Made by a program: the position numbers and the translations under genes | Source: Clostridiales bacterium | GTDB lineage: Bacteria > Bacillota > Clostridia > Christensenellales > Aristaeellaceae | Assembly (NCBI GenBank): GCA_004557805.1 | Contig: SFFS01000001.1 | Span: 1 to 48,662, forward strand | Direction of reading: 5' to 3' | Length of the DNA: 48,662 nt | Shown: piece after piece, positions 23,874 through 31,311 of the stretch | How positions within the stretch are numbered: the stretch's first letter is position 1 | Layout of the letters: each line of letters begins with the position of its first letter | The notes under the pieces: model-generated | Seen by the model: the letters and a program-made list of their open reading frames with translations, nothing else | What the model was told of the DNA's origin: nothing | Database searches by the model: none

Positions 23874-24866
23874 TCAGCGCGTTTTTCTGCCTGCAATCAG
23901 CTTCGCCGCCATCATCACCGCGCCGTAGAGCACACCGGCAATCGCCCAGATATACCAGGTATATTTACCGTTCCCATTGCCCGAGGGGCCGAAGGTGCAA
24001 TACAGATAAATCGCCGTCACCAGCATCCAGTAGCACGCGCTGACCGCGCCCAGAATCCCGCTGCGCGCCTTGCTCGCGCGGGTGTAGTCGCCCTCCTCGA
24101 GCAGCTTCTCCATCGCGCCGTGAATGGTTCCGCCGTAGACAAACGCAGCGCAGCCCACCCCGGCGACGCCCAGCAGCAGGCACACCGCCGCCATATACAT
24201 CAGATCGGTTCCATTCATGCACGCAGCCAGGAACAGCGGCACCGCCGAAAGGATGCAGAGCACCGTGCCTGCAATGTTCAGCCGGGTGTACGCGCTTTCA
24301 AATTCGCGCAGCCGCTCCCGAACCATACCGGTCACGCCGTATTCCGTTTCAAACCCCTCTTTTTCAAGGAAATCATACGCCCTGGCCTTGCCCGCACACG
24401 TCAGGAAGATCGATACGCCCACGGCCACCAGCAGCAGAAGAACGCTCAGCCCCGCGCCCGCCGCCGCATTCTCCGAAATATGGAAGCGCTCCACCTCGCT
24501 CATCGCAGCCAGAAGCAGCAGCGTCACCGGCGAAACGACGCACAGGAACGTCGCCAGCGCCATTTTCGGCGCGGCCTCCCGGCGCAGCGCCAGATAGTCG
24601 GACGCTTCCTCCATCGTCACGCGGCGCAGCGTTTCCTGCGCGCCGCCCTCGGCCGCCTCGGGAATTTCCACTTCGTCCTTGAGCAGAAAATCAGTCGTCA
24701 CGCCGAAAATGCGGCTCATCTGCAAAACCTTCTCCAGATCGGGCACCGACTGCGCGCCTTCCCATTTGGAAACGGACTGCCGCGACACGTTCAGCTGCTG
24801 CGCCAGTTCTTCCTGCGACCAGCCCGCCTTTTTGCGAAGGGCGATAATCTTGTCTGCGAGTATCAT
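23874..24866 (-). CDS. XRE-family regulator with a membrane domain
   Basis: A 330-residue protein. Residues 1-62 are an XRE helix-turn-helix domain (WSQEELAQQLNVSRQSVSKWEGAQSVPDLEKVLQMSRIFGVTTDFLL). Residues 100-330 have six hydrophobic segments. Such membrane-tethered XRE proteins are common in Clostridia and may sense envelope or membrane-active compounds. Its ATG has a strong AAGGAGG. A consensus promoter lies about 250 bases upstream, giving a long leader. Its target is unknown; the divergent racemase operon is one candidate. Confidence 0.87.
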   Translation of the reverse strand: MILADKIIALRKKAGWSQEELAQQLNVSRQSVSKWEGAQSVPDLEKVLQMSRIFGVTTDFLLKDEVEIPEAAEGGAQETLRRVTMEEASDYLALRREAAPKMALATFLCVVSPVTLLLLAAMSEVERFHISENAAAGAGLSVLLLLVAVGVSIFLTCAGKARAYDFLEKEGFETEYGVTGMVRERLREFESAYTRLNIAGTVLCILSAVPLFLAACMNGTDLMYMAAVCLLLGVAGVGCAAFVYGGTIHGAMEKLLEEGDYTRASKARSGILGAVSACYWMLVTAIYLYCTFGPSGNGNGKYTWYIWAIAGVLYGAVMMAAKLIAGRKTR

Positions 24867-25121
24867 GTGCTTTCCTCCTTTTTCGGATGCGGTTCGCCGC
24901 GTCCATGAACGGAGCATACGCTTCCGGGCGGTTGCATGCCAGAAACACAGGCGGAAAATCTGTCAACCGGCGGTTGCAATTCCGCTCTGCGGCCCTTTTG
25001 GGGCTAAAATACGTGCAAATCTCTGTTTCGCGCCGCCATGCGCCGCGGGGGGCATGTCCGTGTATCAAAAGCTCTTCCGCTTTGCATTTTTGATGATAAC
25101 ATCCGTTCTGCAACGTCGGTT

Positions 25122-25150
25122 ATTATATCTCCGCATACCGGTCATGTCAA
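25122..25150 (-). promoter_or_regulatory. Consensus promoter for the XRE regulator
   Basis: On the minus strand TTGACA, 17 bases, TATAAT: a perfect match. Transcription would start near 25115, leaving a leader of about 250 bases before the start codon. Confidence 0.75.
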
Positions 25151-25182
25151 GGGTTTCACAGGATGCGGCGCGTTTGCTTTAC

Positions 25183-25200
25183 CGGGCGCATATGCGCCCG
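25183..25200. promoter_or_regulatory. Perfect 18-base palindrome between divergent promoters
   Basis: CGGGCGCATATGCGCCCG with no loop, 29 bases upstream of the plus-strand -35. It shares a GCGC-centred CATATG arrangement with the palindrome in the trkA promoter. It is a candidate operator for both divergent genes. Confidence 0.5.
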
Positions 25201-25229
25201 AAAAAATCGCTGCGCGGCCCCGTTTTTTC

Positions 25230-25258
25230 TCGACAAAGCCCCGGAAGCGTGCTATAAT
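25230..25258 (+). promoter_or_regulatory. Promoter of the racemase-aminotransferase operon
   Basis: TCGACA, 17 bases, TATAAT. An inverted repeat AATATAC-GATATT-GTATATT at 25267-25286 covers the expected start site and could be an operator. Confidence 0.72.
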
Positions 25259-25319
25259 AACGCCCTAATATACGATATTGTATATTTATAACCACATTTT
25301 CAGCAAAGGATCGATCGAG

Positions 25320-26597
25320 ATGAAGAATTATTCATTCCGTTACGGAGACGGAACCGTCTCCATCCCGCTGGATGAAAAAAATGTGCTGGCTGAGCTGCAC
25401 GGCAACCGCGTGCCGCCCATCGACGATATTCCCGCAGCGCTGGCGCAGGCGCTCGACGCTCCCATCGACGCGCTGCCGCTGGCGGCGTGGATCGCTCCGG
25501 GCGACCGCGTGGCGCTGGTCGTCAGCGATATGTCGCGCTTCTGGATGCGGCAGGACAAGGTCATTCCTCCGCTGGTCGATTATCTCGCCGCGCGCTGCGG
25601 CGTCGACTGCGCGCATCTGACAATCGTCGTGGCCAACGGCACGCACATCGGCGGCAGCGAAAGCGAACTGCGCACGCTCGTCACCGACGCGGTATTCGAC
25701 CGCGTGCGCGTGGTGAACCACGACTGCGAAGCGCCCGATCTCGTCTCCATCGGCACGACGGCGCACGGCACGCACGTGCGCGTCAATCCCGAGGTGGCGC
25801 GCGCCGACAGAGTGATCTGCCTGGGCGCGTGTACGCATCACGTCATGGCCGGTTTCGGCGGCGGGCGCAAGAGCATCCTGCCGGGCGTAAGCGGCATGGA
25901 TTCTATCTGCCACAATCACGCCTTTGCGCTGGACCCCGTCTGCTTCCGCAGCAATCCGCGCATCGGCAACGGCAAGCTCGCCGACAATCCGCTCAACGAC
26001 GACATGTGCGAGGCCGCGGCGCTTTTGCCGAACCTGTTTATGGTCAATCTGGTAATGAACGCCGAAATGAAGCTGGCCGAAATCTACGCCGGGCACTTCC
26101 TTACCTCCTGGCAGGCGGCCTGCGCGGCGGTCGACCGCATCTATCGCGTGGAGGTTCCGCAGCGCGCCGATGTGATCGTCGCCAGCTGCGGCGGCTATCC
26201 GAAAGACATGTCGCTCTATCAGGGCACGAAAACGATCGATAACGTGGAGTCCGGCCTGAAGCCCGGCGGCACGCTGATCCTGCTCATCGAGGCGCGCGAG
26301 GGCGGCGGTCCGTCCGAGTATTTCGACTGGATTGAGAACCTCAGGGACGGCACGATGGAAAAGCGCCTGCGCGAGCATTTCACCATTCCGGGCTATGTGT
26401 TCCTGCTCAACTGCGAACAGGCGCACCGCTACAATATCCTCATGCTTTCCTCCGTCGCGCAGGAAACGGTCGCTCCGATGGGCCTGAAATCGTTTTCCAG
26501 TCTGGAAAGCCTGCTGGCCGCAGCCGATCTGGAGGGCAAGTCGGTTTACGTCATTCCCAACGGCAGCACGGTTGTGCCGCATGTGAAAGGAGAATAA
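25320..26597 (+). CDS. LarA-family nickel-dependent 2-hydroxyacid racemase
   Basis: A 425-residue protein. Residues matching the L. plantarum LarA active site are visible: D70 and R73 in SDMSR, H109 in GTHIGG, H174 in CTHHVMAGFGGGRKSILPG, K184 and H200. K184 carries the nickel-pincer cofactor in LarA, and H174/H200 coordinate nickel or act as acid-base. LarA homologues racemise many 2-hydroxy acids, so lactate is not assured. The start at 25320 has AAAGGA upstream. It lies five bases before an aminotransferase gene, which hints at a hydroxy acid derived from an amino acid. LarB, LarC and LarE, needed for the cofactor, are not in the window. Confidence 0.92.
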   Translation: MKNYSFRYGDGTVSIPLDEKNVLAELHGNRVPPIDDIPAALAQALDAPIDALPLAAWIAPGDRVALVVSDMSRFWMRQDKVIPPLVDYLAARCGVDCAHLTIVVANGTHIGGSESELRTLVTDAVFDRVRVVNHDCEAPDLVSIGTTAHGTHVRVNPEVARADRVICLGACTHHVMAGFGGGRKSILPGVSGMDSICHNHAFALDPVCFRSNPRIGNGKLADNPLNDDMCEAAALLPNLFMVNLVMNAEMKLAEIYAGHFLTSWQAACAAVDRIYRVEVPQRADVIVASCGGYPKDMSLYQGTKTIDNVESGLKPGGTLILLIEAREGGGPSEYFDWIENLRDGTMEKRLREHFTIPGYVFLLNCEQAHRYNILMLSSVAQETVAPMGLKSFSSLESLLAAADLEGKSVYVIPNGSTVVPHVKGE

Positions 26598-26602
26598 ATA
26601 AT

Positions 26603-27760
26603 ATGATGGAAAAATACGTCGCCAACCGCTTCCGTCACTGCGGCGGCGGCCTTTCGCTCGATACCGAGGCGCTGCGCCGTTATCCGGATGTGATCGACCT
26701 GAGCATCGGCGACACCGACTTCACGACCGACCGCCGCGTAATCGACGCGGCATATCGCGACGCCTGCGCCGGTTACACCCATTACGGCGACCCCAAGGGC
26801 GATCCGGAACTGATCGAAGCCATCCGCCGCGCCTGGAAGGAAGATTTCCAGCAGGATGTCTCCGCCGACGAGGTGCTCGTCACTACGTCCAGCTGCATGG
26901 GCATGTCGCAGACGCTGATGGGCACGCTCAATCCCGGCGACGAGGTAATCGTCTTCGGCCCGTATTTCGCCGATTACCGCAACCAGATCGAAATGGCCGG
27001 CGGCGCGGTGGTCGAAGTGCCGACCTTCGAGGAGGACGGCTACCGCCCGCGCGAGGAAGCGGTTCGCAGTGCTGTCGGCGCGCGTACGCGCGCAATGATC
27101 GTCAATACCCCCACCAACCCCACCGGGGCCGCCTACGACCGTGCGACGCTTGAAATGCTCGCCCGCCTCGCGCAGGAATACGACCTGCTTATCTTCGCCG
27201 ATGAAATCTACACGCGCTACCTCTTTGACGGCGAATTCATCCCCATGCGCACGCTGCCCGGAATGGCCGAACGTACTGTGACGCTCAACAGCTTTTCGAA
27301 GAATTTCCTCATGACCGGCTGGCGCGTAGGGTATATCATCGCGCATCCGGAACTGATCCGCGTGTTTCAGCACGTCAACGACGGGCTGACGTACGTCGCG
27401 CCGTCCGTTTCGCAGCGCGCGGCGCTCAAAGCGCTCTCGCTGCGCAGCGAAATCGCCGACGAATACATCACGCGCTACCGCAAGCGTGTATATTATGCAT
27501 CCGACTGCATAGAAAAAATCCCCTATCTGACGCTTTTCCGTCCGCGCGGAACGTTCTATCTTTTCCCCGGAATTGCCAAAACCGGCATGGAAGATCGCGA
27601 ATTCTGCCAGTTCGTGCTGGAAAAGGCGCATCTGCTCGTTTCGCCCGGATGCGTGTTTGGTGAAGCAGGCAAAGGACATTTCCGCATTGCCTGCACAGTT
27701 TCCGATGAAAAGCTGACCGAGGCGATGCATCGGCTGGAGCAGCTGAGCGCATTTTTCTGA
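26603..27760 (+). CDS. PLP-dependent class I/II aminotransferase
   Basis: A 385-residue fold-type I aminotransferase. NTPTNPTGAAYD, FADEIYTRYLFDG and LNSFSKNFLMTGWRVGYI are the standard motifs, the last holding the Schiff-base lysine; the final RIACTVSDEKL carries the carboxylate-binding Arg. The substrate amino acid cannot be read from sequence. It directly follows the racemase gene and precedes an amino acid importer. A plausible role is conversion of the imported amino acid to a 2-oxo acid. Confidence 0.93.
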   Translation: MMEKYVANRFRHCGGGLSLDTEALRRYPDVIDLSIGDTDFTTDRRVIDAAYRDACAGYTHYGDPKGDPELIEAIRRAWKEDFQQDVSADEVLVTTSSCMGMSQTLMGTLNPGDEVIVFGPYFADYRNQIEMAGGAVVEVPTFEEDGYRPREEAVRSAVGARTRAMIVNTPTNPTGAAYDRATLEMLARLAQEYDLLIFADEIYTRYLFDGEFIPMRTLPGMAERTVTLNSFSKNFLMTGWRVGYIIAHPELIRVFQHVNDGLTYVAPSVSQRAALKALSLRSEIADEYITRYRKRVYYASDCIEKIPYLTLFRPRGTFYLFPGIAKTGMEDREFCQFVLEKAHLLVSPGCVFGEAGKGHFRIACTVSDEKLTEAMHRLEQLSAFF

Positions 27761-27797
27761 GCTTTCAAAAAAATTGCAGAAAAATTCAAAAAGGTGC

Positions 27798-27825
27798 TTG
27801 ACATATGCGCAAACATGTGTATAAT
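27798..27825 (+). promoter_or_regulatory. Promoter of the amino acid ABC transporter operon
   Basis: TTGACA, 16 bases, TATAAT. The palindrome GAATTTAAATTC follows at 27840-27851 and may be an operator. The binding-protein start is about 40 bases further on. Confidence 0.75.
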
Positions 27826-27866
27826 AATGCACGTGATTTGAATTTAAATTCTTGGAGGGCATGAAA

Positions 27867-28655
27867 ATGAAGAAAGTATTTGCGATCGTTCTCGCGCTGT
27901 GCATGGTCCTTTGTGCCATGACCGCTTCCGCTGAAACCGTTCTGGAAAAGATCAAGAATTCCGGCGTGCTCGTGGTCGGCACCGAAGCCACCTACGGCCC
28001 CTATGAGTTCCTCGACGACAACGCTCAGCCCATCGGCTGCGACATCTGGCTGGCCCAGCAGATCGCCGACGAACTCGGCGTGGAGCTGAAGGTTCAGGAT
28101 ATGGCGTTCGACGGCATCATCGACGCGGTCAAGTCCGGCGTTGTGGATATCGGCATCGCGGCGTTCACTGTGAACGAAGATCGCGCGAAGGTCATCGATT
28201 TCAGCAACCAGTACGAGCTGAGCGAGCAGCTGCTCATCGTCAAGAAGGGCAACGGCGAAACCTACGCCACCAAGGAATCCCTCGCGGGCAAGAAGGTCGG
28301 CGCGCAGATGGGCACCGTACAGTCCGCTCTGATTGAAAAAGTGTTCACCGATTCCGAGCTGTTCGAGCTGGACACCTATCCGAACCTCGCCATGGAAACC
28401 GTCAACGGCAACATCGCCGGTTTCGTCTGCGATAAGGCTGTCGGCGAAGGCATGGTCGCCCAGAACGACAACCTTGAAGTTTCCCCGCTCACCTTCTCCG
28501 CTGAAGAAGCTTCCTTCGGCAAGGCCTGCGTCGTGGCGCAGGGCAACGAAGACTTCCTTGAGATCGTAAACAAGGTCGTCGACAAGGTCGTCGCGGACGG
28601 CTCCTACCTGCAGGCGTTCGAAGAATACAACGCCATCTGGAGCGCGGCGAACTGA
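27867..28655 (+). CDS. Polar amino acid ABC transporter substrate-binding protein
   Basis: A 262-residue exported protein. Residues 1-23 are a signal peptide ending ASA-E; the segment lacks a proper lipobox. GVLVVGTEATYGPYEF, the GCDIWLAQQIADELG helix and FDGIIDAVKSGVVDIGIAAFTVNEDRAKVIDFS form the family 3 solute-binding signature. It resembles binding proteins for cystine, glutamine or arginine-type ligands; ligand unknown. GGAGGG fits ATG 27867 best. It is the first gene of the transporter operon. Confidence 0.94.
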   Translation: MKKVFAIVLALCMVLCAMTASAETVLEKIKNSGVLVVGTEATYGPYEFLDDNAQPIGCDIWLAQQIADELGVELKVQDMAFDGIIDAVKSGVVDIGIAAFTVNEDRAKVIDFSNQYELSEQLLIVKKGNGETYATKESLAGKKVGAQMGTVQSALIEKVFTDSELFELDTYPNLAMETVNGNIAGFVCDKAVGEGMVAQNDNLEVSPLTFSAEEASFGKACVVAQGNEDFLEIVNKVVDKVVADGSYLQAFEEYNAIWSAAN

Positions 28656-28689
28656 TAAGCGGCGCGAAGCGCCCTCTCCCCCGCATTAT

Positions 28690-28716
28690 ACCGGAAGGCC
28701 GGGATCGGCTTTCCGG
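28690..28716 (+). terminator. Intra-operon stem-loop after the binding-protein gene
   Basis: CCGGAAGGCC and GGCTTTCCGG pair around GGGATC, followed by TTTCGG. The weak T-run suggests partial termination or mRNA protection, which would raise binding protein above permease and ATPase. Confidence 0.5.
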
Positions 28717-28760
28717 TTTCGGTCTGTCTATAGAAAGGTCATTTCGGAAGGAGCAACGCC

Positions 28761-29456
28761 ATGCAATTCCTTGCCACCATGGAGAACCTGGTCGTCCGTT
28801 ACCACAACTTTTTTCTGGAAGGCGTGCGCAATACGCTGATTATCGCCTTCTTCACCGTGCTGCTCGGCACGATTCTGGGCACCCTCATGGCCATGGCGAG
28901 GATGAGCCGCATCAAGCCGCTCAAATGGATTGCCACGGCTTACATTGAATTCTTCCGCGGCACGCCGCTGATGGTACAGTTGATGTTCATCTTCTATGGC
29001 CTGCCGATGATCGGCGTGAGCTTCCCCGCCGTCAGCTTCATCCCGGACTTCGACCGTTTCGCCGCGGGCATCGTGGCCATGAGCCTCAACAGCTGCGCAT
29101 ACGTGGCGGAGATCATCCGCTCCGGCATTCAGGCGGTCGATAAGGGCCAGATGGAAGCGGCGCGCAGCCTGGGCTTCCATCAGCGCCAATCGATGACGCT
29201 GGTCATTCTGCCGCAGGCGGTGCGCAACATCCTCCCCGCGCTGGGCAACGAGTTCGTGACCATCATTAAGGAATCCTCGATCGTTTCAGTGATCGGCATC
29301 GCCGATCTGATGTACCGCGCCAAGGGCGTAATCGCCAAGACGTACAACAGCCTGGAATGCCTCGCGGTCGCCGCGATTATCTACTTCATTCTTACGTTCG
29401 TGGGCGGACGGCTGATTTCGCTGATGGAAAGGAAGATGTCCCATGGCAGAAAATAA
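28761..29456 (+). CDS. Polar amino acid ABC transporter permease
   Basis: A 231-residue permease with about five transmembrane segments. YIEFFRGTPLMVQLMF and the EAA loop DKGQMEAARSLGFHQRQSMTLVILPQAVRNILPALGN are the His/Glu/Gln/Arg family signatures. One subunit probably forms a homodimer. GGAAGGAG lies upstream of the ATG. Its end overlaps the ATPase gene by 14 bases. Confidence 0.95.
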   Translation: MQFLATMENLVVRYHNFFLEGVRNTLIIAFFTVLLGTILGTLMAMARMSRIKPLKWIATAYIEFFRGTPLMVQLMFIFYGLPMIGVSFPAVSFIPDFDRFAAGIVAMSLNSCAYVAEIIRSGIQAVDKGQMEAARSLGFHQRQSMTLVILPQAVRNILPALGNEFVTIIKESSIVSVIGIADLMYRAKGVIAKTYNSLECLAVAAIIYFILTFVGGRLISLMERKMSHGRK

Positions 29457-30180
29457 AATGATCGAGGTTCGCAACCTGACCAAGCGCTTCGGCAAGCTCA
29501 CCGTGCTGGACAATATCAGCACCTCGTTCGCCGCAAAGGAAGTCGTCAGCGTGATCGGTCCCTCGGGCGGCGGAAAAAGCACGTTCCTGCGCTGCCTGAA
29601 CCTTCTGGAAACGCCGACTTCCGGCCAGATCATCTTCGGCGGCGTGGATATCTGCGATAAAAAGACGGACATCAACCTGCACCGGCAGAAGATGGGCATG
29701 GTGTTCCAGCAGTTCAACCTGTTTGAAAACATGAACGTCATGCGCAATCTCACCATCGCGCCGATGAAAATCCGCAAAATGCCCAAAGAAAAAGCCGAAG
29801 CGAAGGCCGTGGATCTCGTGAGCCGCGTCGGCCTCGCCGATAAGCTTTCCGCCTACCCCAGCCAGCTTTCCGGCGGTCAGAAGCAGCGTATCGCCATCGT
29901 GCGCGCGCTGATGATGAATCCCGACGTGATGCTCTTCGACGAACCCACCAGCGCGCTCGATCCGGAAATGATCGGCGAGGTGCTCAACGTCATGAAAGCG
30001 CTGGCCGACGACGGCATGACGATGATCGTCGTCACGCATGAAATGCGCTTCGCGCGCGAGGTCAGCAGCCGCACGCTCTTCCTCGACGGCGGCAAAATTG
30101 AGGAGGATAAGCCTTCCAAGGAGCTTTTCGCGCATCCGGAAAGTCCGCGGCTTATCAGCTTCCTGGAAAAAGTGCTGTAA
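29443..30180 (+). CDS. Polar amino acid ABC transporter ATPase (GlnQ/HisP type)
   Basis: A 245-residue ATPase. Walker A is GPSGGGKST, Q-loop VFQQFNLF, signature LSGGQKQRIAIVRAL, Walker B VMLFDEPTSALDP and H-loop VTHEMRFA, all intact and in order. Length is normal for GlnQ. It is the last gene of the importer and is followed by an intrinsic terminator. Confidence 0.96.
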   Translation: MAENKMIEVRNLTKRFGKLTVLDNISTSFAAKEVVSVIGPSGGGKSTFLRCLNLLETPTSGQIIFGGVDICDKKTDINLHRQKMGMVFQQFNLFENMNVMRNLTIAPMKIRKMPKEKAEAKAVDLVSRVGLADKLSAYPSQLSGGQKQRIAIVRALMMNPDVMLFDEPTSALDPEMIGEVLNVMKALADDGMTMIVVTHEMRFAREVSSRTLFLDGGKIEEDKPSKELFAHPESPRLISFLEKVL

Positions 30181-30193
30181 AAAATGATCCCCC

Positions 30194-30236
30194 GGCGCGG
30201 TTCGGCTTCGCAGAAGTTCGGCCGCGCCTTTTGTTT
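30194..30236 (+). terminator. Terminator of the amino acid transporter operon
   Basis: GGCGCGG pairs with CCGCGCC around a loop of 21 bases and is followed by TTTTGTTTT. It starts 14 bases after the ATPase stop. Confidence 0.75.
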
Positions 30237-30239
30237 TAT

Positions 30240-30256
30240 GCCGCGCAGGGCGCGGC
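30240..30256. repeat. GC palindrome, dispersed repeat copy
   Basis: GCCGCGCAGGGCGCGGC directly after the terminator's T-run, identical to the copy at 19177 and followed by GTTTTC. Confidence 0.55.
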
Positions 30257-30409
30257 GTTTTCATGCGTTCCCCCGTTCTTGTTCAGCGGCCGGTCGACCG
30301 GCGATCGCGCCGTTCTTCACGCCGCCCTGCGGCGCCGATTCATTCTTCCATGGCTCATTTCCCCGATTCACAGCGCCCCTATTTTTTTCGAAACGCTCGA
30401 AAAAAACCG

Positions 30410-30438
30410 TTGACACGCAAATGATCCCATGCTATAAT
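30410..30438 (+). promoter_or_regulatory. Consensus promoter of the nitrogenase-like operon
   Basis: TTGACA, 17 bases, TATAAT, an exact match to the housekeeping sigma consensus. It is not of the sigma-54 type often used by classical nif operons. Confidence 0.82.
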
Positions 30439-30444
30439 CCCACT

Positions 30445-30511
30445 CGTTAGATAGATTTAACCGCATTCAAAACGGTTATTTTTCAGAACTATGGTTAGTT
30501 ATTTCTAACCA
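30445..30511 (+). promoter_or_regulatory. Operator-like inverted repeats downstream of the promoter
   Basis: Three elements follow the start site: GTTA...TAAC (30446-30461), AACCG...CGGTT (30459-30477) and TGGTTAG-TTATTT-CTAACCA (30492-30511, seven-base perfect arms). Their shared GGTTA/TAACC half-sites suggest a dimeric repressor site, or hairpins in the leader RNA. Confidence 0.55.
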
Positions 30512-30543
30512 CTATATTTTTTACAACGGCGGTATTGAAAAGC

Positions 30544-31311
30544 ATGATTAAGATCGCAATTTACGGAAAAGGCGGCATCGGCAAATCGACGACGACCTCC
30601 AACCTTTCGGCGGCGCTTTCGCAAATGGGCTACAGGGTCATGCAGATCGGATGCGACCCCAAGGCGGACTCTACGCGCAATTTGCTGGGCGGTCGGATCA
30701 TTCCCACCGTGCTCGGTCAGATTCAGGCGCTGGGCGACGAGATCGAGCTGAACGATATCGTCTTCGAGGGCTTCGGCGGCGTGCTGTGCGTGGAATCCGG
30801 CGGCCCCACGCCCGGAATCGGCTGCGCGGGGCTGGGCATTATTTCGGCCTTTAACAAGCTGGAAGAGCTGAGCGCCTATGAAATCTACAAGCCGGATATT
30901 GTGCTCTACGACGTGCTGGGCGACGTCGTCTGCGGCGGTTTCGCCATGCCGATGCGCAACGGCTATGCCGATCATGTCTTTATCGTAACCTCCGGAGAAA
31001 TGATGGCGCTTTTCGCCGCCACGAACATCGCGCACGCGGTAGAGAACTTCAAGGGCCGCAGCTATGCGAAATATTCCGGCATCATTCTCAACGAACGCCT
31101 TGTCAAGGATGAGAACGAGCTGGTTGCAAAGGTTGCGCAGGAAACACATTCGGAAGTGATCGCCAAGATTCGCCGCAGCGCCGATATTCAGTCCGCGGAG
31201 GATCTGCACAAGACCGTAATCGAGGCGCTTCCCGGCGCGCCGGTCGCGGGCGATTATCGCCTGCTGGCGGAGAAAATTCTCTCGATCTGCGGCGGGAGGA
31301 AAGACGCATGA
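30544..31311 (+). CDS. NifH-like nitrogenase iron protein homologue
   Basis: A 255-residue P-loop ATPase of the NifH/BchL/CfbC family. GKGGIGKST (residues 8-16) is the deviant Walker A motif, and CDPKADST (37-44) is the switch I region. The two cluster cysteines are present: C94 in GIGCAGLG and C130 in DVVCGGFAMP, so a dimer-bridging 4Fe-4S cluster is expected. The arginine that follows the first cysteine in nitrogenase NifH (GCAGRG), the site of regulatory ADP-ribosylation, is Leu97 here. The protein would pass electrons to the component 1-like partner encoded next, with a four-base ATGA overlap. The TTG three codons earlier is an alternative start. Confidence 0.93.
   Translation: MIKIAIYGKGGIGKSTTTSNLSAALSQMGYRVMQIGCDPKADSTRNLLGGRIIPTVLGQIQALGDEIELNDIVFEGFGGVLCVESGGPTPGIGCAGLGIISAFNKLEELSAYEIYKPDIVLYDVLGDVVCGGFAMPMRNGYADHVFIVTSGEMMALFAATNIAHAVENFKGRSYAKYSGIILNERLVKDENELVAKVAQETHSEVIAKIRRSADIQSAEDLHKTVIEALPGAPVAGDYRLLAEKILSICGGRKDA

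Larger units (their letters stand above)
24867..25319. other. Regulatory region between divergent XRE and racemase genes
   Basis: This 453-base stretch has no convincing gene. It holds a minus-strand consensus promoter (25122-25150), a plus-strand promoter (25230-25258), a perfect 18-base palindrome (25183-25200) and an inverted repeat over the plus-strand start site (25267-25286). In the long leader of the XRE gene, GGCGGTTGCA occurs twice as a direct repeat (from 24927 and from 24969). Confidence 0.65.
30257..30543 (+). other. Leader and control region of the nitrogenase-like operon
   Basis: No gene is seen. It contains a perfect consensus promoter at 30410-30438 and, downstream of the start site, a row of TTAAC/GTTA-rich inverted repeats up to about 30 bases before the NifH-like start. 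Confidence 0.6.

Noticed and set aside
24867..25319. A riboswitch in the XRE/racemase gap or before coaX's transporter gene
   Set aside because: I could not match conserved riboswitch cores; only simple palindromes and direct repeats are visible.
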